Shown: in pieces, positions 25,693 to 35,002 of the stretch | Numbering within the stretch: position 1 is the stretch's first letter | Layout of the letters: the number at the start of each line of letters is the position of its first letter | DNA from: Siphonodentalium dalli | Taxonomy: Eukaryota > Mollusca > Scaphopoda > Gadilida > Siphonodentaliidae | Direction of reading: 5' to 3' | Assembly (NCBI GenBank): GCA_032622095.1 | Contig: CP136061.1 | Coordinates: 231,568,944 to 231,632,943, forward strand | Length of the DNA: 64,000 bases | The notes under the pieces: generated by a model | What the model was told of the DNA's origin: nothing | Seen by the model: only the letters and a program-made list of their open reading frames with translations | Database searches by the model: none | Translations under genes and position numbers: made by a program

Positions 25693-26626
25693 CAGGGCTC
25701 GATTTAACTGGATTCGAATCGCAATTTACAATTTCTGCTATTACCAGATTACATTGAACAAGTGGTACGCTGTCGCGTGGCATTTGTCCCTGACCGTAGC
25801 AATTCGGATTAAGCATGGACGAAACTGCGGATATCCGAGGAGGTCTATATGACCATTCCAAAAGAAGTTCGTCGCACTTGACATGTATTTTCATATAACT
25901 GATCCACAAAAATACGGGATTTGCAATCGTACCACCAAAGCTCACGCTATCTGGAAACCCAAAAAACAAGACAAAAATTGAATTTTTGAAGTAAAAAAAG
26001 GGCTAAAAATCTGGTGAAAATGGGTGGACGAAACCCGCACTATGCATGTAGCTGTTCCCCCATGCTGCTCTATCACCATACCAAATATCAGCTAAATCTG
26101 CCCAGCAGTTGCTGAACAATAATGCAAAATGTTTGTACGGACGGACAAAATTGAATTTTCTAAGTCAACAAAGGGCCATAACTCTGCTGAAAATGGGTGA
26201 ACGAACCTGCGCTATGCATATAGCTGTTCCCCCATGCTGCTCTATCACCATACCAAATAACAGCTAAATCTGCCCAGCGGTTGCTGAACAATAATGTAAA
26301 ATGTTTGTATGGACGGACAAAATTGAATTTTCTAAGTCAAAAAAGGGCCATAACTCTGGTGAAAATGGGTGGACGAAACCCGCGCTATGAATGTAGCTGT
26401 TCCCCCATGCTGCTCTATCACCATACCAAATAACAGCTAAATCTGCCAAGCGGTTGCTGAACAACAATGCAAAATATTTGTACGGACGGACGGAGACGTC
26501 GACTATATAACCGCCGACTTCAAGTCGGGGGCATAATAAACATTATGTATTGGTAGGGAATGCTATACAAAATCTACCCAGGGCAGTAAAATGCTATTGC
26601 AATTTTTTAAATTAAATCGAGCTCTG
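25693..26626 (+). mobile_element. Element G, hAT-like, with tandem core
   Basis: 934 bp with ends CAGGGCTCGATTTAA and CAGAGCTCGATTTAA and a perfect 8-bp duplication AACCTATC (25685-25692, 26627-26634). CAG-type ends and 8-bp duplications are typical of hAT. It contains three 172-bp tandem units and no transposase. Confidence 0.85.
25978..26500 (+). repeat. 172-bp tandem repeat, about three units
   Basis: Units start at 25978, 26150 and 26322 with ATTGAATTTT.TAAGT and contain GGTGAAAATGGGTGGACG and GTTCCCCCATGCTGCTC. Ends near CGACTTCAAGTCGGGGG. Confidence 0.9.
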
Positions 26627-26882
26627 AACCTATCAAGCCTGGTTGTTGTAGACAGTAGAGCTCAACATGTACATCTCTACCATGTGTGGTGATAAACTTT
26701 ATATACATGTATATATCAATACAGGTACTAGTGCACACCCATTTTGTCTGTTAACAGTGTTCCCATGTTCCACAAGTCCTAAACAAGGCATAAAGCAGGC
26801 CTGAGATCCACACTCAGGAAATTAAAATTGCAAAAATCATGCCCACCAATCCACAATCATTCAAACCTGTGGTTTTAACTCT

Positions 26883-26949
26883 TTAACCCTTCCATGACTG
26901 GAGCTTCCAATGTGCCAATGTATTCCCTTGTATATGCGAGTCTCCCATT
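26883..26949 (+). mobile_element. Family Q fragment Q3
   Basis: Left end only: TTAACCC, CATGACTGGAGCTTCC, then one hairpin arm. It sits at the edge of the large inverted duplication. Confidence 0.55.
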
Positions 26950-27058
26950 TGTATGACATAAGACATGCCCAGCGTGGTGGTGGGAAGTGTAGTCTATTCT
27001 ACATGTACTCGATTTTATCATTTTACCTAACAAATCAATACCTGATGCTATATATATA

Positions 27059-27433
27059 CCCTGCTTGACAAAACAAGTGTCCACCTAACCGCGGTGCAGT
27101 TAGCGTTGCCACCGTGGCTGAAATGCAACTACACCGCGGCTCCACCGGCTAACTACAGTTGGGCCGCGGTGTACTTGCCGTTCGGCCATGGTGTAATTGC
27201 CGCGGTGTACGTTCATTAAACTGAAAAAAGACGATACTAACCAGAAATCTAACCACGGTGTACATGCCGTTCGGCTGCGGTGTAGTTGCCTTTCGGCCGC
27301 AGTGTACTTGCTGTTGGGCCACGGTGTACTTGCCGTTCGGCCGCGGTGCTCAACTGCAGTTACAAACTCTGACACCGCGGCCGAACGGCAAATACACCGC
27401 GGTGCCAATGGACACTTGTTTTGTCCAGCGGGG
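27059..27433 (-). mobile_element. Family F GC-rich element F2
   Basis: Reverse-oriented relative of F1 with the same ends and motif array, TA-flanked. Confidence 0.8.
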
Positions 27434-28437
27434 TATATCGGAAGGAGTGGCATCTTATGGTCTTAATGGAGTATAATAAGGCCAAAATAAAAAAGACCTG
27501 TGTTTGTGGTGACCCGCCCACCCCTATTCTGGCACCCCCAACCATTTTCATTTTATTGATTTTGCAAAATTAGTATGCATCCGATTTTATTTTACATGTA
27601 AACCGATTCATTTCAGTGTAAAATGGACATATCGCGTGTACTGTTAAACCGGAAATTATACCATCCTTCAGTTACATGTATATGTACCGACATGTACATG
27701 TACCGGTTGGTCGAATCAAACTTATTTTTTCATGTTTTATTCCAAAAAACAATAAATTACACTATATTCTAATAATGTACTTGCTTTATTATTTTATAGT
27801 ACATTAAAAACAAGGAGAAGCAGTCTGGGAGGTAGTCAAATTTATTTTGAAAATAAAATGAAAAATAAAATAAAATGAAAAGACACCCCTATTTTTTTCT
27901 TACATGTCACCAGAAACACAGCCTCAGGAGTCAGGTATATATTTTTTTGGCCTGATCTAACTTTCATGTTAAATTACACATAGAACACAATATTCTGGTT
28001 TTATATTAGGACTAAACAGTTTGTTTATGTTTTAACTGAAAGCCGAAGTGTTCCATAATGTACTCGGCTAAGTTTGTCTTCTATGCCAACAATCCAGTAC
28101 ACCCAAAATCACTCATAAACAATCGAGTACATCATACACAACAGATCGCCGACAACGTGCACTGTTATTTATTCCAACATTCCATCACTATTATGTGTTT
28201 ATTTCAACTGTAAGTGGTCCTATATTACGTATGACATGTAACGTACTAGTAGTTAATAATTTCTTACATGGAACGTCTCACGATATATATATGCAATTTT
28301 TAATGTACAAATTACCAGGAATAAAAAGTGATAGAATTAATTAAATTTACGACCACGCGGTTTTGTTTGTTTATCTGACGATTGCTAGAATATTTTCCCC
28401 CGAATATGCCGATGTCACTTCAACCCTGATTATTAGC

Positions 28438-28511
28438 GGTCGGCTATCGGCAAAGCCGACCGTTTTGCCGAGGAAAAATTTATTATCCTCGGCTAAAAAA
28501 TAGCCGAGGAC
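28438..28511. other. Two adjacent stem-loops
   Basis: GGTCGGCTATCGGCAAAGCCGACC followed by TCCTCGGCTA/TAGCCGAGGA with an A-rich loop; both share the word CGGCTA. Confidence 0.6.
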
Positions 28512-29832
28512 ATTATCTGAAGAAATGATAAACAGACACTAGGCAACGATAACTACCAGGTATATTGTCACCACGAGCTGCCCAACCCCCAAGTTTATTA
28601 AGTCAAATGTGTTACCGTGCGGAAAACAATTATGAGATTTCCAATTTCGGGAACGCAAACCGGAAAGAAATATGGTGCATATTACCACTGACAAATACAT
28701 TATTGATCAACCAGAACTCTTAACTCAGTTAACCTTAGACTGCACAAAACTAGAAACCTGGAACCTTACCGATATAGAAAAAGAACAAATTGAAAAACTG
28801 GCAAGAAATTTCTTATACTCAATTCATGTGCATAGAGTAAACACTTTAAAAACAGAAGCAGACAAGCACATATAAAATGACAAACTAGCCGAGCTGTACA
28901 GGCAAAACAACTACCTGTAAATATTCTTGTCAATACGACAATTTTAACTATACCAATCTTAAAAACAAAACAAAAATATACATGTACATATGTACATGTA
29001 CATATGAAAGCTCAACTTAAAAGTTCTTAAGTGTAACTTACGCACACACAAATCTTTTAACTCACTAGTACCACAATTTTACCAACTATTTTATCATTAT
29101 TGCAGTTTTACCTGGTTTTATTTGACTTATTTTTACTTCCATTATTTTATATACCCAATATAATGGGGTGCTCCTCACTTAAAGGAGGGAAATCCACAAC
29201 AAGCAAGCAAGTATGCTGGTTTAATATAATAGTATTTGAAGTTTTTATGGCTAGCATGTATAGTTACTATAGTATAGATGGATAAATATTAAAGTATATA
29301 GATAGATATAAAATTTATAATCCTGATTTAAACTTTGTTTGTTTTAGTTCCGTTTCTGTCCATGCGTATTCTCTTAAATTCACCGATGTTACTGAATATA
29401 TTTGGCGACAAAATTATCTGAGAGCACCAGAGAGCACCATTTTATAGTGTGCAAATATATTTTTAATCGTGTATTTTGGCTTGATGGAAATAAAGCGTGA
29501 TCCAACCGAAAAATCTTAATTTTATTCCCAATGATTCCGTGATTTTAGAAATTAGACTCTAATTTAGAGACACTCGGTAATCGGTCGGTGTCAAGGCCGT
29601 TAATTGTGCATAGATCATAGCTGTACTAAACTGTGAAACTACTGAAAGGGTGTGCCTTTGAATGCAGAAAATCAAGAAATAGGTAACTGAGTATTTCAAA
29701 ATGTGGAAACTTAACAGAAATATTCACTGAATCTATTCAATCATCATTCAATATGTCAATGAATGTTATTTGTTAATCATTTTAAGTACATTTAGTTAGT
29801 TAAAAAAAAAAAACCTAAGAGAATGCTGTTTT

Positions 29833-29860
29833 TGCCTAGGAGAAATATTTCTCCTAGGCA
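29833..29860. other. 28-bp perfect palindrome
   Basis: TGCCTAGGAGAAAT and its exact complement, no loop; a further TGCCTAGGA follows after a T run. Confidence 0.8.
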
Positions 29861-30384
29861 TTTTTTTTGCCTAGGACATTTTTCCTAATTATCAGGGTTG
29901 CACTTTGTGAGGTCAATTGAGTTCGCACACTTTTTATAATATGTAAACACTGCAGAAATGTCTTTATTTCACATTGAATTACCGCTTTCAATTTACAACT
30001 GATGTGGTTTTCAGAACAAATATCATGTCTTCTATGGAATAAACCTGTTTATTGTCGCAATTGTGATATTTTATACCATTTAATTGTGGTTTTATGTGAG
30101 CTGGTCACTAAAACGCATAATAAACCTTGTCATACAAACGGTAATACCAAAGAAAAAAGATACTATGTTTCCGGACATCGACCGACCCTAAAACTAACCG
30201 CTGACCCTAATCTTTTTATTGATATTTTGAGAAAAAGCCGAAAATTTCTAAAAATTTAACTCTTTTTTTTTACCACAAATGCACGTACATAATGATGTTC
30301 ATTAGTGTGCAAAACACATGGTTTCTAACATATCCCTGTGTAAAGTGACCATAAAGTGACAGCTGGACCTCAAAAGTTAAAAAC

Positions 30385-31000
30385 TCCAGGTGTGGATTCA
30401 TGGCTTGATGGGCATGATTTTATGATTTTAATTTCTTGAGAGTGAATCTCAGGCCTGCTTTTAGCCTTGTTTGGGAACTATCCCCACACATGGTAGGGGT
30501 GTAGATAATGTTTCCAAAAACCAGACATGCTAGGTTGGATGTACCGGTACATGTACTGGCTACCTCCAGACAATGGGATGTAGTCATCACAATACAAGTA
30601 CCGGTGTAATGGCGGTATTATGGGTAAAATTCTCATAAAACGTTAGTGACATCAATTTCATACAAAGTAATACATGTACCGGTACACGTATAGCCTAAAT
30701 TATGAAAATGGGCCTTAATGGGGTACCGGTACTAGTATGTGAATAACAAATCACACACTTTAAAAGCATAAACCAAGTTTGATCTTTTATTCAATCTTAA
30801 TGTATATTTCATCTGTGTTGTTCAAGTAATACTTTCCCCACAACATGAGTTGGCATTTTATGTCACTTCGCTGGAGGTACTGGTACATGTAGTTCAATAT
30901 TTGTGCAACTGGATAAAAAAAAAATTCCCCACCTACCCTAATTTTTTCACACTGTTAGCGGAAACATACTATCTTTGCCTAATGGGATGTACTCGTACTA
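30385..31000 (-). repeat. Large inverted duplication, right arm
   Basis: Uninterrupted mate of 25270-26880; moderately diverged with small gaps. Confidence 0.75.
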
Positions 31001-31167
31001 TAACTAGCATCTCGCTATCCCAATATCTTACCGGTAGCTGGTTTTAGTACGGTAAGACTAAGAGCAGACATGGTCTACCGGAAACAGATTTTTTTGGGCC
31101 TAATGGTCATTGGTGGTAAGACATCAAAAATAATTAATTGGCCTCATTTGACCTCTTCCTTAAATTA

Positions 31168-32147
31168 AGTGAACGTTCAGATGACCATGACAATCGTAAG
31201 TGGAAAGTTTTCTGTCGTGGGTAGTAACAGAGTTGGACTGTGCATGCTCATGACAAATTGTCAATAATATCGTGAGTATAAAATGAATATCAAGCTCTGT
31301 TTGATTTCAGCTGCAAAATCTTGGTGTATCCTTAGTTACCTCCACTTGCGATGAAATTGCAGTCGTGTGTAAGTAGATAGAAAGATACTTAGGTAGTCAA
31401 TTACGTGGTTAACCATGGCTTACGATATCCTCATATGCGACGACATCGCAATTGCGTGAACAGACTATCCACGATTTTGTCGGGCCCCGATTCTTCCACT
31501 TTCGATTCAATAGTGGTCGTCTGAACATTCACTATTACTACCGGTACATGTACATTGTATTAGTATTACACTAAGTTCCTAACCGTTCTAACGTGACTCA
31601 GATTAGTTATACTTATTAGTACATCTACTTGATACTCCAATCGCCCTCAATGTGCTGAGGATTACCGTATGTGGTAAGAATTAAGATTAGTAGTACTAAT
31701 ATTTATCAGAAATATCAAGGGAAAAAACATGGTCAATTTAAACTGATACTGCACCAGCAATACCAGCATTTGCTAAGTGAATTAACATTCAGTCTCAGAC
31801 GACCACGACTCAATAGTGATGTAAGTGGGCGAATCGGGCCCGACAAAATCATGGATAGTTTGTTCACACGATTGTCATGTCGTCGTAGATGATGATATCG
31901 TAGGCATGTGATTGACTACCCTACGATCATTCCAGCTACTATTTTTACGTACACACGACTGCGATTACATCGCAAGTGGAGATATCCAAGGAATCGAGGA
32001 TATGCCACGATTTTGAATCTAAAATCAAACAGTGCTTGATATTATTTTTGGACTTTCGATATTGACGTTGATCATGGGCAGGCTGTTACTTCCTACAACG
32101 GAAATCATTCCACATATGATTGAACCATGGTCATCTGAACGTTCACT
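31168..32147. mobile_element. Foldback H, 34 nt from GNAI exon 1 donor
   Basis: 980 bp with about 375-bp inverted arms (31168-31545 and 31775-32147) beginning AGTGAACGTTCAGATGACCA. The arms are clearly related but diverged; the unique loop is about 230 bp. No transposase was seen. Confidence 0.8.
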
Positions 32148-32181
32148 AGTAACAGATACAGAAGTCTAGGATCAAGCTTAC

Positions 32182-32299
32182 CCAAAAGCAACAGCTTGAC
32201 TTCTCTTGCAGCTTTTTCTCCATCGGCCCTGAGGTTTTTATCAATGGCTTTGGACCGTTCTGTGGCCTGTTTATCGTCTGTACTCATAGCACACCCCAT
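32182..32299 (-). CDS. GNAI: Galpha-i G-protein subunit, coding exon 1
   Basis: First coding exon of an inhibitory heterotrimeric G-protein alpha subunit, which couples receptors to inhibition of adenylyl cyclase at the inner plasma membrane. The start is the Met of MGCAMSTDD: Gly2 and Cys3 are the N-myristoylation and palmitoylation sites of the Gi/o class. An in-frame Met five codons upstream (32314) would bury this signal, so I reject it. The exon runs through [15 protein letters not shown], the N-terminal helix and beta-1 leading into the P-loop, and ends after the first base of the Gly codon at a GTAAGC donor. Its 118 coding nt match the 39 codons plus 1 nt of vertebrate GNAI exon 1. [10 protein letters not shown] is closer to Gi than to Go. 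Phase 1 matches exon 2 at 5341-5383. A foldback transposon starts 34 nt into the following intron. Confidence 0.97.
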
Positions 32300-33111
32300 A
32301 GTTCCTGTTAGCACTTAACTCCAAATGTGGAATAAATATTAATTAAATAAGAATAACTCCGAAAGGAACAAATAAACGAGAAAATTGTCGGGTGTTTTCT
32401 CCTTCCTATCTGACAGCGGACCGGTAGTGGATGATAATCAGTTTCAAATAAAAGTGCCCGGATGTTTATCGTTGGTGTGTTCTTTTCGGGCGACTTTTCT
32501 CGACCCAAGGATATTGCTCCCTCGGCATTAATAGGCCGATATTAAAGATGCCAGGTCCGATTCAAGTGTGGTTTGGGAGGACAAATCCAATTATTTAATC
32601 ATTATATCACAACCAAACTATATTACTAGTTAGCTATACGACCAGTGTGCTATTCCTTATAATTAGCCAGTTGCAAGTGTAAGGCGCTGTATACTCGGAT
32701 ATGGCCCTGGGAATAAAATATACGATGATTGTGGCGTCATTCCCCGTAACTTGACGACGTTAACAAGTAAACAATTCTACCCATTCTGGACTCCTCGCCC
32801 TATGACCCCTGGGGTGACGGAATCTGACGAGGTTTGCCGAATGAATCCAACCATGATGTAGGCCTAAGCCCTAGCTACCACTAACGTGCGCGCACCTGTT
32901 TGACGTCACAGCGAAATGTGTATGCCTGTATGGTGACGTCAAATCGTTTTATTTAAATGCCATGGTTATATTTAAGACGCATTTATGTAGAGAGCTTAGA
33001 TGTAGATAATTAGATGGGGACACTTTGTTTAAGGCCGTGTAAAGTTTACTCGGAGGGCCCTAAAGGGTCATATATAGGTCGAGGAGTCCAGAATTGGGCT
33101 TTAATAGCCAT
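32300..33111 (-). promoter_or_regulatory. GNAI: GNAI 5' flank and probable promoter
   Basis: Non-coding sequence directly upstream of the GNAI start codon. CpG dinucleotides are more frequent than in the surrounding introns (for example 32390-32530), and apart from a short (T)AGGCCGATATTA stretch I see no transposon here. It is the longest repeat-poor block near this gene, as expected of a promoter kept free of insertions. The 5' UTR boundary cannot be fixed. Confidence 0.5.
32901..32941. promoter_or_regulatory. Pair of perfect CRE sites upstream of GNAI
   Basis: Two copies of TGACGTCA, the palindromic cAMP-response element bound by CREB/ATF factors, lie at 32901-32908 and 32934-32941. Their starts are 33 bp apart, about three helical turns. 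They sit roughly 0.6 kb upstream of the GNAI start codon in a CpG-richer stretch (about 32390-33000) that also holds the palindrome GTGCGCGCAC at 32886. That the stretch is the promoter is inferred from position; no TATA box or transcription start was identified. Confidence 0.55.
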
Positions 33112-33340
33112 TTAAAGATGCATTATCCGATTAAACACACCTAAATTACTATTAATTTGGCTTCGTGGATAAAAAATATTTGATTCGAGTCGAGAAACCC
33201 ACTCATCAACAGAGTGATCAGATATCGATTTTGGAAATCTGTTATTTCTATAGATATGTACCGTACTTTTTTCCGCCTGGAAAATATTCGTAAAACATGC
33301 CAAATTGCGGATGAAGATGGATAACAGAAAATATCAAGTG

Positions 33341-34705
33341 CACTGGGGGGGGGAAACTGTTTCACAAGAATCGATTCTATCGCCTATCGGGTTCCGTCTC
33401 TATCGAATTAAGTTCCGTCTCTTTCGCGACTTGAAACAAATGTTTTCAAAGTTTTGACCTCCATTTATACACTAAATGTTAAAACAGAACGTATTTTACA
33501 AAAACTATCGCTAGATTGTGTCTTTGTGCGTAATTATTGGTGATAATAATGAGGAGTCGGCTATTTTTTGCACACTTAGAAGCGTAATGTGTTTGTGTGC
33601 ATTTCCTTTGTAAATTAAGCAGCATTTTGATGCTCCTTTTATCGGCCTTTTTACCTTTTAATTAGACTGAAATATGTCTTCTTGTATGATCGAACATCAG
33701 GACACGATTACAGCACAGCTCTCGATGGCTCCTCACAGTAAAAGACCCTCAAATTAATCCATCAAAAGAAGCAACGCAATGTTCCGATTCTAATGTGATT
33801 TTTATGTTCACGATCGGTTCTTTCGCCCCCCCCTATTTAATGCAATATTATATTCGACCAGATAGTTCATTTGTGTTTCTAGTTGCCATAATACCATATA
33901 TGGTTCAAACTATAGTCACAGCAACACCAATATGAGGTTTTCAGTAGTCCCAAAGCATCATAGGTTGGATATTAAAGATTATCGGTCGATCATCTTTAAT
34001 ATCTGACCTATGATCGTTTGGGACCACTAAAACTCATCTATTGATTTACTATGGCTACATTTTAAACCATATATGACCATGTATTGTCATTGTGCAACTA
34101 TAGATGTACAATCAAATAATCTGATCGAATATGAATGTACTGTAAACAGGAACGAAAGAACCGATCGTGAACATAAACATCACAATAGAATCGGAACCTT
34201 TTGTTGCTTTTTGAGGCACTAATTTGAAGGACTTGTACGGCGAGGAACCGTCGGGAGGTATTGTGTTATAATTATCTAATGTTCAACCATAAAATTTGAC
34301 AAGTTTCAGTCCACAAGGCCGATAATCTGAGCATCAAAGTGCTGCTTAATTTGCATGGGAAATGCACCCAAATACACTAAGTCTCTAACTGTGCACAACA
34401 TGCAGCCGATTTTGCATTACTGTCACCAATAAACACGTATAAAGAGATAATCTGTCGATTGTTATTGGAGAATACATTCTGTTTTGACATTCAGTCTATA
34501 AACAACGGTCAAAACTTTGAAAATATGTTTTAGAAATCGCGAAAGAGTCGGAACTTAATTCGATAGAGACGGAACAGGAAGGGCGATAGAATCGATTCTG
34601 GTGAAACAGTTGACGCCACATCCGTCCAATCTCGCTACTCTCATCTTGATGAGAGTAGCGAGATTGGACGGATGTGGCGTCAAGTGAAACAGTTTCCCCC
34701 CAGTG
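33341..34705. mobile_element. Foldback I, CACTG ends, 5-bp duplication
   Basis: A 1.37-kb element that folds on itself almost completely (centre near 33980). It begins CACTGGGGGGGGGAAACTG, ends CAGTTTCCCCCCAGTG, and is flanked by AAGTG at 33336-33340 and 34706-34710. Its right arm carries a separate 74-bp hairpin insertion. The 5-bp duplication with CACTG ends is not typical of the other families here. Confidence 0.8.
34610..34683. mobile_element. 74-bp perfect hairpin with 9-bp target duplication
   Basis: Two 36-nt arms beginning TTGACGCCACATCCGTCC around a TT loop, with no mismatch. It is flanked by GTGAAACAG at 34601-34609 and 34684-34692. The left arm of foldback I (33350-33375) shows the same site without the insertion. 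Confidence 0.93.
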
Positions 34706-35002
34706 AAGTGGTATATGTAATACGGCCAAATTTCGTTATAATCAAGTGATAATACAGCCATATATTTCGTTGAACAACATCAACATGTTGATAGATAACA
34801 CGTTTTGGGAAATTTTATACCAAAGTTGACAGTCACTGTGGTTAGCATTATTTTGTCGCAATTATTCTGATAACTAAAGCGTATTTTGAAGAATTGTTGT
34901 TGTTTTTGTTGTTGTTATTTTTGTAATTGTTGTTGTTGTTGTTGCTGTTATTGTTGAAACTTGATGATATGGGGACCGTCTGGTCGGGTTGAGTACCTGT
35001 AA

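Larger units (their letters stand above)
25270..26880 (+). repeat. Large inverted duplication, left arm
   Basis: 25270-25692 plus 26635-26880 matches, in reverse, 30385-31000. For example TACTTGAACAACACAG at 25452 pairs with CTGTGTTGTTCAAGTA near 30815, and CAGGCCTGAGAT near 26795 with ATCTCAGGCCTG near 30447. Element G later split this arm. Confidence 0.75.
27434..30380. other. Between the inverted-duplication arms: no gene recognised
   Basis: AT-rich, with stem-loops at 28438-28511, a perfect palindrome at 29833-29860 and dispersed ACATGTAC words. A 67-codon frame at 28672-28875 is AT-rich and lacks recognisable motifs or good splice context, so it is not called. Confidence 0.5.
5384..32181 (-). 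other. GNAI: GNAI intron 1 (26.8 kb)
   Basis: The intron is bounded by a GTAAGC donor at 32181 and a TTCCAG acceptor at 5384. It holds no convincing gene. The content is a mosaic of hairpin transposons of families A, B, C, E, F, G and Q, tandem repeats, a large inverted duplication (25.27-26.88 kb against 30.38-31.0 kb) and low-complexity tracts. The listed mobile elements account for a large share of its length. Confidence 0.9.
33112..35002 (+). mobile_element. Element J, copy J1, split by foldback I
   Basis: Outer parts 33112-33340 and 34711-35002 match J2 base for base over long stretches (GATCAGATATCGATTTT, GGATAAC, ATACGGCCAAATTTCGT, TATGGGGACCGTCTG). The middle is foldback I. A GTT-rich microsatellite lies at 34894-34960. 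The right-hand TTAA is mutated to GTAA. Confidence 0.82.

Noticed and set aside
25688-25969. 93-codon minus-strand frame as an exon
   Set aside because: Lies at the left end of element G and runs through its terminus; no family similarity recognised.
28672-28875. 67-codon plus-strand frame
   Set aside because: AT-rich, no motif, no supporting splice structure; indistinguishable from chance.
32300-32314. Upstream in-frame Met for GNAI (MLTGT extension)
   Set aside because: It would remove the N-terminal Gly2 needed for myristoylation, which is invariant in Gi proteins.
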